A stretch of 64,000 nt of DNA from Mesorhizobium carmichaelinearum (GCF_900199455.1 NZ_FZQR01000004.1:124001-188000), one strand, 5' to 3'; shown: positions 8,333 through 17,700, counted from the first letter of the stretch. The notes: generated by a model not told the origin, from the sequence alone. Translations and numbers: made by a program.

Positions 8333-9436
8333 ATGGTCGATCAATCGATCGCCGGCCCGGTGAAGGTGATGGCGAATGCATCCGAAGGCGACCGCTCGGG
8401 CCGCGCGCGCATCGTCATCCTGCTGCTGTGCCTCGGCCTCGTGGCCGCCGCGCTTTTGTCGCTTACATCAGGGGCATCGGATGCTTCGGCCGTCAACGTC
8501 CTCAGCGACTGGCTGCTTGGAGCCGTCCCGAATGATGCGGCGCTGAGCGCCCGTGACAGCCTGATCGTCTACGACATCCGCTTGCCGCGCATCATCCTCG
8601 GCATGCTGGTTGGCGCGGCGCTCGCGGTGTCCGGCGCTGTCATGCAGGGGCTGTTCCGCAATCCGCTGGCCGATCCCGGCCTGATCGGCGTTTCCGCCGG
8701 TTCGAGCCTCGGCGCGGTGGCCGTCATTGTGCTTGGCACCACGGTGCTGGCGCCGGTGACGGCCTTGTTCGGCACGCTCGCGCTGCCGCTTGCCGCCTTC
8801 TTCGGTGGTCTCGCCACGACACTTGTGCTCTATCAGGTTGCGACGCGACGCGGGCAAACCTCGGTCGCCGCCATGCTGCTCGCCGGCATAGCGCTGGCGG
8901 CCCTTGCCATGGCGCTGACCGGTATCCTGATCTTCATGGCGGACGATCGCCAGCTGCGCGACCTGACATTCTGGTCACTTGGATCGCTCGGTGGCGCGAC
9001 ATGGGCGAAGATCGGTTCCGTCGGGCCGATCATCATACTGGCGCTGGCGGCGATGCCTTTCCTGGCGCGCGGCCTCAACGCGCTGGCTTTGGGCGAGGCG
9101 ACCGCCGGCCATCTCGGCATACCCGTCCAGCGGCTGAAATATACGGCAATCATCGGCGTCTCGGCAGCGGTCGGTGCATCCGTCGCCGTCAGCGGCGGCA
9201 TCGGCTTCGTCGGCATCGTCGTGCCGCATCTGCTGCGGCTGCTGATCGGTCCGGACAATCGCTACCTGCTGCCGGCTTCGGCGCTGCTCGGCGCCTCGCT
9301 GCTGCTGTTGGCCGATGCCGTTGCGCGCACCATCGTGGCGCCGGCGGAATTGCCGATCGGCATCGTCACCGCGATTGCGGGCGCGCCGTTCTTCCTGTGG
9401 ATACTACTGCGCAAGCGCGGCGTGGTCGATCTGTGA
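8333..9436 (+). CDS. hmuU: Haem ABC transporter permease (FecCD family)
   Basis: A 367-residue polytopic permease of the BtuC/FecCD type with about ten membrane helices. Landmarks are RLPRIILGMLVGAALAVSGA near residue 85, QGLFRNPLADPGLIGVSAG, the cytosolic coupling segment SLGSLGGATW, and GIGFVGIVVPHLLRLLIGPD towards the C-terminus. It forms the membrane channel for haem with HmuV as ATPase and HmuT as donor. Its stop at 9436 is 7 bases before hmuV, so the two are tightly coupled. Confidence 0.92.
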   Translation: MVDQSIAGPVKVMANASEGDRSGRARIVILLLCLGLVAAALLSLTSGASDASAVNVLSDWLLGAVPNDAALSARDSLIVYDIRLPRIILGMLVGAALAVSGAVMQGLFRNPLADPGLIGVSAGSSLGAVAVIVLGTTVLAPVTALFGTLALPLAAFFGGLATTLVLYQVATRRGQTSVAAMLLAGIALAALAMALTGILIFMADDRQLRDLTFWSLGSLGGATWAKIGSVGPIIILALAAMPFLARGLNALALGEATAGHLGIPVQRLKYTAIIGVSAAVGASVAVSGGIGFVGIVVPHLLRLLIGPDNRYLLPASALLGASLLLLADAVARTIVAPAELPIGIVTAIAGAPFFLWILLRKRGVVDL

Positions 9437-9443
9437 GGCTTTG

Positions 9444-10232
9444 ATGATCGAGGCAAGGGATATTTCCGTTAATATCGCCGGCAAGCGTATCGTCGGCGGG
9501 GTCGATTTCGAGGCACGGCCCGGCGAAGTGGCGGCTATCGTCGGCCCCAATGGTTCGGGCAAGACGACCTTCCTGAAGGCGTTGTCGGGCGAACTCGCCT
9601 ATACCGGGCGTGTCATCCTCAACGGCCGTGATCTCTCGGCGATGAAGCCGGTCGAGACTGCGGTCCATCGTGCGGTGCTGCCGCAGGCGACGACGCTGTC
9701 GTTTCCGTTCACGGTTCGCGAAGTCGTCAAGCTTGGCCTTGTCGGCGGCCGCTCGGGTGCCTTGCCCGGCGAGGATGCGCGACTGCCGGAGCGGGCGCTG
9801 GCGCGCGTCGACCTCGACGGTTTTGCCGGGCGTTTCTACCAGGAGCTTTCGGGCGGCGAGCAGCAACGCGTCCAGCTTGCGCGCGTGCTGTGCCAGGTCT
9901 GGGCGCCGGTACTCGACGGCAAGCCGCGCTATCTGTTCCTCGACGAGCCGGTCTCCAGCCTCGACATCAAGCACCAGCTGATCATCATGAACATCGCCCG
10001 CGACTTCGCCAGAAGGGGCGGCGGCGTGGTCGCCATCCTGCACGACCTCAATCTGACTTCCATGTATGCCGACCGGATCTTCGTCATGCATCGCGGCCGG
10101 CTGGCCGCGACCGGTTCGCCGCAGGACGTGCTGAGCGATGAGCTGATCGATAAGGTTTTCGACTGCCGGCTCAGGGTCGGCGTGCTGCCGGCCGGCAATA
10201 TGCCGTTCGTGCTGCCGCAATCTGCGGCCTAG
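9444..10232 (+). CDS. hmuV: Haem ABC transporter ATP-binding protein
   Basis: A 262-residue ABC ATPase that powers HmuTU. Walker A is GPNGSGKTT near residue 35, the signature LSGGEQQRVQLARVL is near 140, and Walker B with the catalytic glutamate is YLFLDEPVSSLD, followed by the H-loop AILHDLNLT. Length fits the haem-importer ATPases. Start at ATG 9444; the open frame runs further upstream inside hmuU but those residues do not belong to the family. Last gene of hmuPSTUV, followed by a strong hairpin. Confidence 0.92.
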   Translation: MIEARDISVNIAGKRIVGGVDFEARPGEVAAIVGPNGSGKTTFLKALSGELAYTGRVILNGRDLSAMKPVETAVHRAVLPQATTLSFPFTVREVVKLGLVGGRSGALPGEDARLPERALARVDLDGFAGRFYQELSGGEQQRVQLARVLCQVWAPVLDGKPRYLFLDEPVSSLDIKHQLIIMNIARDFARRGGGVVAILHDLNLTSMYADRIFVMHRGRLAATGSPQDVLSDELIDKVFDCRLRVGVLPAGNMPFVLPQSAA

Positions 10233-10332
10233 GTGTGTTGACATTCAGGTGGGGTCAGCCTGCCAACAGGGTTCCTGCACTAATTGTCGAAGGCGGCGCT
10301 GCCCTTCATTGCCCTGCCGGGCGTTCGTTGTT

Positions 10333-10358
10333 CGAAAAGCCAAGCAGTTGGCTTTTCG
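10333..10358 (+). terminator. Hairpin after hmuV, probable operon terminator
   Basis: An 11-bp perfect inverted repeat, CGAAAAGCCAA with loop GCAG and TTGGCTTTTCG, about 100 bases after the hmuV stop and between two convergent genes (hmuV and rirA). The descending arm contains TTTT but there is no long T-run after it, so termination is inferred. Confidence 0.5.
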
Positions 10359-10383
10359 TCCCGCTGCGCGGACCATTCCTCAA

Positions 10384-10402
10384 CTCCCCGTTGAACGGGG
10401 AG
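10384..10402. repeat. Short palindrome CTCCCCGT/ACGGGGAG between hmuV and rirA
   Basis: CTCCCCGTTGAACGGGGAG is a perfect 9-bp inverted repeat with a one-base centre, just past the rirA stop at 10411. A related 12-bp palindrome occurs at 24659-24688, also between convergent genes, so this is probably a dispersed intergenic palindrome that may act as a bidirectional terminator. Confidence 0.5.
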
Positions 10403-10410
10403 AAAGAAGC

Positions 10411-10872
10411 TCAGGCGGCCGGGGCGCGGCGCTCTAGCATGTCGATGCCGAGCAGGTTGCGCACATTCGGCCTCGCCGCCACCATATCGGCGACTGTGTA
10501 GCGGGCAAGCACGGCGAAGAAGGCGTTGAGCGCCTCGCGCAGCGCCGAATTCAGGGCGCAGCTGTCGACCAGCGGACATTCAGCGGCGTCGTTCTCGAAG
10601 CATTCGGCCATGGCGAAGCTTTCCTCGGTAACGCGCACGACGTCGAAGAGGCTAATCGCTTCGGCTGCGCGGCCAAGCCGGACGCCGCCATTCCTGCCGC
10701 GCACCGTCTCCACCAGGCCATGCTCGACCAAAGGCTGCAGGATCTTGAACAGGAACAGTTCCGATACCGAATAGGCGGTCGCGATTTCGGGAATGCGGCT
10801 CAACCGGTCATTGTTGGCGGCACAATACATCAGGATGCGCATGGCATAATTGGTCTGGCGTGTAAGCCGCAT
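10411..10872 (-). CDS. rirA: Iron-responsive transcriptional regulator RirA (Rrf2 family)
   Basis: A 153-residue Rrf2-family repressor that senses iron through an Fe-S cluster and shuts off iron and haem uptake genes in iron-replete rhizobia. The winged helix (MRLTRQTNYAMRILMYCAAN, YSVSELFLFKILQPL, VRGRNGGVRLGR) is followed by the cluster-binding region with three cysteines (AECFENDAAECPLVDSCALN). The ATG at 10872 has GAGGAT upstream. Its closeness to the hmu operons fits a local regulator, but RirA is normally global. Confidence 0.93.
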   Translation of the reverse strand: MRLTRQTNYAMRILMYCAANNDRLSRIPEIATAYSVSELFLFKILQPLVEHGLVETVRGRNGGVRLGRAAEAISLFDVVRVTEESFAMAECFENDAAECPLVDSCALNSALREALNAFFAVLARYTVADMVAARPNVRNLLGIDMLERRAPAA

Positions 10873-11026
10873 TTTATCCTCACTAGGCGCCGGCGCGGTG
10901 CAACCACGCCAGATTCCTGAACTTTGCTGGCGCGGCTCTGATCCGGGCTTTCGGATTCGCCGCACTGGCCTCGACCGAATATGGCCTATACCTTGGAACA
11001 ATTCCAGACTAGCCTCGCAGGATAGA

Positions 11027-11041
11027 TGAATATTCTCGTCA
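11027..11041. promoter_or_regulatory. Second TGA-N9-TCA motif upstream of rirA
   Basis: TGAATATTCTCGTCA matches the IRO consensus and lies 155 bases upstream of the rirA start in the divergent rirA/DUF445 intergenic region (10873-11171). It could reflect autoregulation, but the motif has only six fixed bases and may occur by chance. Confidence 0.25.
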
Positions 11042-11171
11042 ACTTTATGTGCGCAACCCGGCAAAACGCCGGGAAAACCTGTCGTCACGGGCATTTCGGT
11101 GGCCGAATCCCTAGATAGACCCGAGATCGACCCCCGAGATCGACCAGAGATCGACGAGGAGCAGTTCATCC

Positions 11172-12467
11172 ATGTCCCAATCGGCTCCGTCCCTGGCGCC
11201 TGTCCGTTTCGATGCCGACGCGACCGCCAAGCTCTCGGCGCTGCGCCGCACCAAGTTCATCGCCACGGCGGCGCTGGCGCTCTGCGTGCTGGTGTTCGCC
11301 TTGGCCAAGTCGTTCCAAAGCACCCATCCATGGCTGGGGTTCGTCGCGGCCTTCGCCGAGGCGGCGACCATTGGCGGTCTTGCCGACTGGTACGCGGTGG
11401 TGGCGCTGTTCAGGCGGCCGCTCGGGCTGCCGATCCCGCACACCGCCATCATCCCGGAAAACCAGAACCGCATCGCCGACAATCTCGGCCGCTTCATCGA
11501 GGCCAATTTCCTGGCGCCGGAGCCAGTGCGGGAAAAACTCGCCGAGGTCGATTTTGCGGCACTCGTCGCCGACTGGCTGACTGATGCCGAGCGTGCCGCC
11601 GGCCTGTCGCGTTTCGTCGTGCGGCTGGTGCCGCAGACGCTGGCCGCGGTCGAGCAATCCGGCCTGCGCGGCTTCGTCACCAGCCGTATGCTCGAGCAGA
11701 TCGAAAAGGTGCCGCTGGCGCCGCTGGCGGCTGAACTCTTGTCGGCGCTTACTGACGACCGCCGCCATCAGAAATTGTTCGATGAGTTCATCAAGGTGGT
11801 CGGCCGCTTCCTCAACGACGAACAGGCGCTGGCGACGATGCGCGAAAAAATCCGCGAGGAACTGCCTTCGCTGTTCAACCTGTTCCGCGCCGACGCCTAT
11901 CTCCTGAAGAAGATCGTCGCCTCGGCGGGCTCCTTGCTCGACGAGGTGCGGGCCGATCCCGACCATCCGATGCGGGCCGAGTTCGACCGTTTCGCGCAAG
12001 GCTTCGTCGAGCGGCTGCGGACGTCCAAGCAATATGCCAAGCGCGCCGAGAAGATGAAGCGTGATTTCCTCGCCCGACCCGAAGTCAAGGCATTGGCGGG
12101 CGACATATGGGAGAGCCTCGGCCTATTCATCGAGCAGGACGCCAAGGCGCCGAATTCGGTGATCCGCGCGCATCTCGCCAGCATGTTCGTCGAGGTCGGC
12201 CGTCATCTCGCCGGCGACCCACAAATCCGGGCCGATATGAACCGGGGGTTCGTCGTGGCGCTCACCTCCTTCGTCGAGAGCCAGAAGAGCGGCGTGTCGA
12301 AATTCATCGCCGACCAGGTCAAGCGCTGGGACCTGGCGCAACTGACGCGGCTGATCGAGATGAACATCGGCCGGGACCTGCAATACATCCGCTTCAACGG
12401 CATGATCATCGGCGGGCTGGCGGGTATCGTGCTCTATACGATCGAGCTGCTGCTCCCGGTCAATTGA
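11172..12467 (+). CDS. DUF445 family membrane protein
   Basis: A 431-residue protein of the DUF445 (YjiN-like) family, with no established function. Two N-terminal hydrophobic segments (FIATAALALCVLVFALAKSF and FVAAFAEAATIGGLADWYAV, the latter a family hallmark with ALFRRPLGLPIPHTAIIP after it), a long amphipathic helical middle, and a C-terminal membrane anchor (MIIGGLAGIVLYTIELLLPV). GAGGAG precedes the ATG; three GAGATCGAC copies lie just upstream (11123-11155). Divergent from rirA. Confidence 0.85.
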   Translation: MSQSAPSLAPVRFDADATAKLSALRRTKFIATAALALCVLVFALAKSFQSTHPWLGFVAAFAEAATIGGLADWYAVVALFRRPLGLPIPHTAIIPENQNRIADNLGRFIEANFLAPEPVREKLAEVDFAALVADWLTDAERAAGLSRFVVRLVPQTLAAVEQSGLRGFVTSRMLEQIEKVPLAPLAAELLSALTDDRRHQKLFDEFIKVVGRFLNDEQALATMREKIREELPSLFNLFRADAYLLKKIVASAGSLLDEVRADPDHPMRAEFDRFAQGFVERLRTSKQYAKRAEKMKRDFLARPEVKALAGDIWESLGLFIEQDAKAPNSVIRAHLASMFVEVGRHLAGDPQIRADMNRGFVVALTSFVESQKSGVSKFIADQVKRWDLAQLTRLIEMNIGRDLQYIRFNGMIIGGLAGIVLYTIELLLPVN

Positions 12468-12570
12468 TGCGCATCGAGCGCCGGGCCTGTGTTCGAAATG
12501 GACAGGCGGCAGCCGAGTGCTATGCTCCCTGCGAGGGCGCCCGCATCCGCGGCAAAGGGGAGAAGACAGC

Positions 12571-12999
12571 ATGGCAAAACAAACGGAATCCGATTCCTTC
12601 ATGGACATGTTCGGCAGATTCGGCCGCGACCTGAAGGTGCCCAATGTCGATGTCGAGGCGATCCTTGCCCATCACCGCAAGAACCTCGAAGCCTTGGAGA
12701 AATCGGCGCGAGCCGGCGCCGCCGGCGCGACCTCGCTGTTATCGAGGCAGCGCGAAATGCTGCAGGACACGCTGCGCGAAATTGCCGACATGGCGCAGAG
12801 CTATCGGGCGCCGGGTAACCCACAGGAGCTGATGGCCAAACAGACGGAGTTCGCCAGGAAATCCTTCGAGGTCGCGCTCAAGAATGCTGGTGAAGTGGCT
12901 GAACTGGCTCGCAAATCCGGAACCGAATCGATCGAAATCCTGCGCGCGCGCATCAAGGAAGCGATGGAGGAAATCCGCGCCGGCTACGGGCAAAAATAG
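12571..12999 (+). CDS. Phasin family protein
   Basis: A 142-residue helical, lysine-rich protein of the alphaproteobacterial phasin family, which coats polyhydroxyalkanoate granules. Features include an N-terminal FGRFGRDLKVPNVDVEAILAHH, a central LSRQREMLQDTLREIADMAQ, and FARKSFEVALKNAGEVAELARKS. No signal peptide. Start 12571 has AAAGGGGAGAA upstream. The next gene is a MaoC-type hydratase, which can feed PHA synthesis, so the pair may be functionally linked, though 258 bases separate them. Confidence 0.85.
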   Translation: MAKQTESDSFMDMFGRFGRDLKVPNVDVEAILAHHRKNLEALEKSARAGAAGATSLLSRQREMLQDTLREIADMAQSYRAPGNPQELMAKQTEFARKSFEVALKNAGEVAELARKSGTESIEILRARIKEAMEEIRAGYGQK

Positions 13000-13257
13000 G
13001 CTCTTGCAGCCCGTCTTTTCGTCTTCGGCAGGACATGGGGTTTGCAATTCCGCAACCTTGCGCATAGTTGCATCCGCGCCACGCTATAAGCCGCCGGCAA
13101 CCTCGGAAGGTTCGAAAATCTGAATTCGCCCTGCCATTGCACGGCAAGGCATGGCACGATTCGGCCGGAATTCGACGGAACGGATTCGCGCAAAGCGAAT
13201 TGACAGGGGCCGTCCGTTCGTGGTCCGGAGGCGCTGCAAGCGATCGGGAAAGCAGGA

Positions 13258-13755
13258 ATGACCGAAATACGGCCTAAAACGCCGCCGACCTACGAGCAGT
13301 TGAGGACGATGTCCGGGCAGGAGCTTGGCGTCTCGGAATGGACCACGGTCGATCAGAACCGTATCAACCAGTTCGCCGAATGCACCGGCGACCATCAATG
13401 GATCCATGTCGACCCCGAGCGCGCGCGGCGGCAAAGCCCGTTCCGCACGACGATCGCGCATGGGTATTTGACGCTGTCGATCATCGGCGCGCTGGCGCTC
13501 GGCATGGGCATTGTGCCGGAAAACACCCAGGCCGCCTTCAACTATGGCTTCGACAAGGTGCGTTTCCTTGCGCCGGTCAAGGTCGGCGCGCGCATCAGGC
13601 TGCGCACGGTGCTGCTTTCCATGGAAGACAGAGGCCCCGGCCAATACCTGATGAAGGCAGCCAACACCGTCGAGATCGAAGGCGAGGAAAAGCCGGCACT
13701 GACGGCCGAAACGCTGGTCATGCTCTATGAGCGGCGCAAACGGGCAGGGGCCTGA
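13258..13755 (+). CDS. MaoC family dehydratase (NodN-like, hot-dog fold)
   Basis: A 165-residue single hot-dog domain protein of the MaoC/NodN type, predicted to hydrate enoyl-CoA or a similar thioester. The catalytic region is ECTGDHQWIHVDPERAR (Asp and His of the hydratase dyad), followed by TTIAHGYLTLSII and YGFDKVRFLAPVKVGARIR. Family members are called NodN when near nodulation genes, which is not the case here. Its 30-base convergent gap with the efflux gene leaves little room for a shared terminator. Confidence 0.85.
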   Translation: MTEIRPKTPPTYEQLRTMSGQELGVSEWTTVDQNRINQFAECTGDHQWIHVDPERARRQSPFRTTIAHGYLTLSIIGALALGMGIVPENTQAAFNYGFDKVRFLAPVKVGARIRLRTVLLSMEDRGPGQYLMKAANTVEIEGEEKPALTAETLVMLYERRKRAGA

Positions 13756-13786
13756 GCGTTCGCCACGTCCTCCGGCAGTCGCAATG

Positions 13787-15259
13787 TCAGGAATTTCGTG
13801 ATGGTTCCTCGAATCCCTGACGACTGCTCACGGCACGGGCCGAGAGCAGCGCAAGGACCAGCGCGACCAGCGCCAGCGCCGTTGCTGTCTGAAAGGTGAC
13901 CTGCATTCCACGGGCAGCCGCCTCGGAACTCAGAAGCTGCTGACCAACCCCTTGTTGCTCTCCGGCCGACGCAACCGCAAAGATCGCGCCCATCAGGGAT
14001 GCGCCGGTGATGAGGCCGAGATTGCGCGACAGGTTGAGCAGGCCCGATATGACGCCACGTTCGCCGGTGCCGACACCGCCCATGACGGCCGCATTGTTGG
14101 CGGTCTGGAACAGGGCGTAGCCGAAACAGGTGATGGTGATAGGCACGACATAGCTGGCAATGCCGAGCCTGGTCAGGGCAAGCGACAGAAGGAATGTGCC
14201 CGTGGCCAGGCTGGCGAGGCCGGCGACCATCATCCTTCGGGCTCCGAAGCGATCGGAAAGCCGTCCGGCCAGCAGCGCCGACAGGGTCGAGACAAGCGGC
14301 CCGGTCGAAAGCACCACGCCGACCATCGCGGCATCGAGTCCCAGCCCCCGCGACAGATAGAATGGAGCGACCACAAGGGTCGCCATCATCACGGTGGCGA
14401 CGATCAGGCTCATGACCAGGCTGGCGCTGAGCCGCGGATCCCGGAAACTGGCGAGTTGGACCAGCGGGGTCTGCACCCTCTTCTGGGCGATGGCGAACAG
14501 AATGACGCCGAGAGCGGTCGCGGCCAGCAGGCCGATGTTGAGCGCACCGAAATGGCCCCGGCCAAGCGTCATGGCCAGCGCATAGGCGGCCAGCGTCAGG
14601 GCGAGCAGCACAGTGCCAATCGCGTCGAACTTGCCTTGAGCAGCCTGCGCTGTCTTGCTGCGAGCGGGCAAGGCACGCCAGGCGAGGGCGAAGGTCAGCA
14701 GGCCTAGCGGCACATTGACCAGGAAGATCGCGCGCCAGCCGAGGCCGGCGATCAGCAAGCCACCGAGCGAAGGGCCGAGCGTCGTGCCGATCGCCGACAT
14801 GGCGCCGAGCAGGCCCATGGCGCTGCCGGTTCGCTCCTTGCTCACCGTCTCCGCGACAAAGGCCAGCGTCAACGCCATCATCAGCGCCGCGCCGAGCCCT
14901 TGCACGGCACGCGCGGCGATCAGCAGCCACAGCGTCGGCGCCACGCCGCACAGCACCGATGCCGATGTGAACAGCGCGATGCCGCCAAGCAGCAGCGGCC
15001 GGCGCCCGAACATGTCGGCCAGCCGCCCGGCGCTGACGATCAACGTGGTGATGGCGAGGAGATAGGCCAGAACCACCCATTGCACGGCCTGGAACGATGC
15101 GGCGAACGTCTGCATCAGCGCGGGCAGCCCAACGCTGGCGATGCTGGTTCCGAGCGACGACAGCAGCGTGGCGAGCGACAGGCTTGCAAGCGCCCAGCCG
15201 ACCGATTGATTCTGTTGCGGGGCTGATATCCCGTCCCGATTTTGCACGGCGACTGCCAT
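13787..15259 (-). CDS. MFS drug-efflux transporter, DHA2 (14-TMS) family
   Basis: A 490-residue inner-membrane proton antiporter of the EmrB/QacA type. It shows LATLLSSLGTSIASVGLPAL in helix 1, motif A GRLADMFGRRPLLLGG between helices 2 and 3, and the motif C region GPSLGGLLIAGLGWRAIFLVN. AAGGAGATCGCC precedes the ATG. It is divergent from a LysR regulator (15389), the usual arrangement for regulator-controlled efflux. Substrate unknown. Confidence 0.88.
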   Translation of the reverse strand: MAVAVQNRDGISAPQQNQSVGWALASLSLATLLSSLGTSIASVGLPALMQTFAASFQAVQWVVLAYLLAITTLIVSAGRLADMFGRRPLLLGGIALFTSASVLCGVAPTLWLLIAARAVQGLGAALMMALTLAFVAETVSKERTGSAMGLLGAMSAIGTTLGPSLGGLLIAGLGWRAIFLVNVPLGLLTFALAWRALPARSKTAQAAQGKFDAIGTVLLALTLAAYALAMTLGRGHFGALNIGLLAATALGVILFAIAQKRVQTPLVQLASFRDPRLSASLVMSLIVATVMMATLVVAPFYLSRGLGLDAAMVGVVLSTGPLVSTLSALLAGRLSDRFGARRMMVAGLASLATGTFLLSLALTRLGIASYVVPITITCFGYALFQTANNAAVMGGVGTGERGVISGLLNLSRNLGLITGASLMGAIFAVASAGEQQGVGQQLLSSEAAARGMQVTFQTATALALVALVLALLSARAVSSRQGFEEPSRNS

Positions 15260-15341
15260 GGCGATCTCCTTTCCGTTCGCTCCAGAACTGGAGCTGTCGG
15301 AGATCTAGTCTTGCGGTTGATATGGCGGAAGGCGCAGCATT

Positions 15342-15360
15342 TGCATCATATCAGTGCATG
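15342..15360. promoter_or_regulatory. Candidate LysR-type operator between efflux gene and regulator
   Basis: TGCATCATATCAGTGCATG contains two TGCAT arms about 13 bases apart, placed just upstream of the LysR gene and in the shared promoter region of the efflux gene. LysR regulators usually bind T-N11-A type dyads in such gaps. Assignment is by position and symmetry only. Confidence 0.3.
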
Positions 15361-15388
15361 AGACGCCACATCATGTTACGATCCGCAG

Positions 15389-16279
15389 ATGACAACGCCC
15401 GATCTCAATCTGCTGTTCGCTCTCGACGTGCTGCTGGCGGAAGGCAGCGTGGCCCGCGCCGCGCGCCGTTTGCGGCTCAGTCCCTCGGCGATGAGCCGGA
15501 CGCTGGCGCGGCTGCGCGAGGCAACGGGCGATCCCCTGCTGGTCCGCGCCGGACGCGGCCTGGTGGCGACGCCGCGCGCGGAGGAATTGCGCCGGCAGGT
15601 CGGCCCTGTCGTCCAGGACGCGGAGGCGCTGCTGCGCCATGCCGATTTGCTTGATCCCTCAAGCCTGGACAGGGTCTTCACGATGCGCACCAATGAGGGC
15701 TTCGTCGAGGAGTTCGGGCCTCGTCTGGTCGCCCGCATCGAGGCCGATGCGCCAGGGGTGCGGCTGCGTTTCGCGCCGAAGTCAGATAAGGATGTGATGT
15801 CGTTGCGCGAAGCGGCGATCGATCTGGAAATCGGCGTCGTCGGCGAAACCGGACCCGAAGTGCGCATCCAGGCGCTGTTTCGCGACCGTTTCATTGGAGC
15901 CGTACGAGCGGGCCATCCGCTGAGCGAAGGCACGGTGACGCCCGAGCGCTATGCGGCTTGCCGGCACATCAGTGTTTCGCGGCGTGGCCGCGAGCGAGGG
16001 CCGATCGACGAGGCGCTGAGCGCGCTTGGCTTGCAGCGGATGGTCGTGTGCATGGTCTCGGGTTTCTCGGCCGCGCTCGCCATGGCGCGCGCCTCGGAAC
16101 TGATCGCCAGCGTGCCCGAGCGGCACACGACCGGCGCGCGCGCCGGCATGCACAGTTTTCCGCTGCCGGTCACGACGGTGGAAGTGACCATTTCCATGCT
16201 TTGGCATCCGCGCCTCGATGCCGACCCGGCGCAACACTGGTTGCGCGACTGTGTGCGGGAGGTCTGTGCGGGGCGCTGA
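15389..16279 (+). CDS. LysR family transcriptional regulator
   Basis: A 296-residue LysR regulator: N-terminal winged HTH (DLNLLFALDVLLAEGSVARA, RLRLSPSAMSRTLARLREA) and a periplasmic-binding-like effector domain (EEFGPRLVARIEADAPGV, LEIGVVGETGPEV, VCMVSGFSAALAMARASEL). It is divergent from the DHA2 efflux gene, which is the likely target. Effector unknown. It ends 2 bases before the stop of the convergent MocR gene. Confidence 0.9.
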   Translation: MTTPDLNLLFALDVLLAEGSVARAARRLRLSPSAMSRTLARLREATGDPLLVRAGRGLVATPRAEELRRQVGPVVQDAEALLRHADLLDPSSLDRVFTMRTNEGFVEEFGPRLVARIEADAPGVRLRFAPKSDKDVMSLREAAIDLEIGVVGETGPEVRIQALFRDRFIGAVRAGHPLSEGTVTPERYAACRHISVSRRGRERGPIDEALSALGLQRMVVCMVSGFSAALAMARASELIASVPERHTTGARAGMHSFPLPVTTVEVTISMLWHPRLDADPAQHWLRDCVREVCAGR

Positions 16280-16281
16280 GA

Positions 16282-17700
16282 TCAGCGCGCCATCGCCCCC
16301 TCGAGCACCTTGAAGATCCGCCGGTCTTCGCACTGGGCAACGTTGAAGCGCAGGAAACGGCTGGCCGTCTGCGACAGGCTGAACGCATTGCCGGGCGCCA
16401 GCACGATATTGTCGGTAAGCGCCCGACGTGCGACTTCGGCCGCGTCAACGCCATCGGGCAGGCTGCACCACAGGAACAGGCCGGCCGGCTGGTCGATCCA
16501 CGGCGTGATGCCGATCGCCTTCAGCCGGGCGCCGGTCTCGGCCATGGCGCGCGCCAGCCTTGCGCGCAGCAGATCCATATGCTTGCGGTAGCTACCGTCC
16601 TTCAGCAGCGTCAGCACCAGCTCGGCCGCCAGCCGCCCGCCGCCGAAGGTGGTGGCGATCTTGAGGTCGGTCAGGCCCTCGATCCAGTCGCGCGGCGCGG
16701 CGATGAAACCGCAGCGCACCGACGCCGACAGCGTCTTGGAGAAGCTGCCGATCTGGACGACCCGGCTGAGACCATCGAAGGCCGCCAGCCTCGGGGCAGG
16801 GGTGTGCTCGAAGTCGGCGAAGATGTCGTCCTCGACGATAGTCAGGTCCGACTGGTCGGCGAGCTTCAGCAAACGATGCGCGGTGACCGGCGATAGGATC
16901 GCGCCGGTCGGGTTGTGGATGGCGGAATTGGTGATGTAGAGGCGCGGCCGGTGCTCGGCGAGCGCCTGCGCGAACAGCTCGATGTCAGGCCCCGACGGCG
17001 TGTAGGGCACGCTGACGACGTTGGCGCGATGGGCGCGCAGCAAAGCGTGGAAATTGAAATAACAAGGGTCGTCTACCAGCACCGTGTCGCCGGGTTCGAT
17101 CAGGAACCGGCACAACAGGTCGATGGCCTGCGTGCCCGATTCCGTCAGCATGATCTGTTCAGGCGAGACTTCGATGCCATGCCCGGCCATGCGCCGTGCC
17201 AAGAGTTGCCGCAGCGGCGGCAGGCCAAGCGGCGTGCCGTAATCGGCCAGCGTGACATCATCGGCGCGCGCCACCGTGCGTAGCGCGCGGCGCAGGCCGG
17301 CCTGCGGCATCCAGGAAGCCGGCAGCCAGCCACAGCCGGGTTTCAGGACCTCATCGCCGGCATCCAGCGACTGGCGCGAAACCCAGAGCGGATCGACGGC
17401 ACGGTCGAGCCGAGGACCGATCTCGGCCAGCGACAGCGGCGCCAGCGAGCCGGCGGCATAGAAACCGGAACCCGGCCGGGAGCGGATCGTGCCTTCGGCG
17501 GCGAGCCGCTCATAGGCTTCGACCACGGTCGATTTCGACACCTGCATGGATTGAGCGAAGGCGCGGATGGAGGGCAATCGCGCTCCCGGTGTCAGGCTGC
17601 GCGCGGCGATGCGCTGGCGGATGGTCGCCATGACAGTCTCGACCAGAGTGGTCGTGATGAGTGCGCGCGCATCGTCGTTTTCGAAAGCGAAGTTCGTCAT
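16282..17700 (-). CDS. MocR/PdxR-type regulator (GntR HTH fused to aminotransferase domain)
   Basis: A 472-residue fusion: GntR winged helix at residues 12-80 (GARLPSIRAFAQSMQVSKST, RPGSGFY) and a fold-type I aminotransferase domain from about 110. The PLP lysine is K322 in IGSFSKTLSASVRCG; TESGTQAIDLLCRF and NPTGAILSP are cofactor-binding landmarks. Such proteins sense PLP plus an amine or amino acid and control a divergent gene, here the EamA exporter (17806). Full length, no defects seen. Confidence 0.88.
   Translation of the reverse strand: MTNFAFENDDARALITTTLVETVMATIRQRIAARSLTPGARLPSIRAFAQSMQVSKSTVVEAYERLAAEGTIRSRPGSGFYAAGSLAPLSLAEIGPRLDRAVDPLWVSRQSLDAGDEVLKPGCGWLPASWMPQAGLRRALRTVARADDVTLADYGTPLGLPPLRQLLARRMAGHGIEVSPEQIMLTESGTQAIDLLCRFLIEPGDTVLVDDPCYFNFHALLRAHRANVVSVPYTPSGPDIELFAQALAEHRPRLYITNSAIHNPTGAILSPVTAHRLLKLADQSDLTIVEDDIFADFEHTPAPRLAAFDGLSRVVQIGSFSKTLSASVRCGFIAAPRDWIEGLTDLKIATTFGGGRLAAELVLTLLKDGSYRKHMDLLRARLARAMAETGARLKAIGITPWIDQPAGLFLWCSLPDGVDAAEVARRALTDNIVLAPGNAFSLSQTASRFLRFNVAQCEDRRIFKVLEGAMAR

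Noticed and set aside
11123..11155. Three GAGATCGAC copies before the DUF445 gene, considered as a regulatory iteron set
   Set aside because: Only three short copies with uneven spacing in a low-complexity leader; may be simple local duplication.
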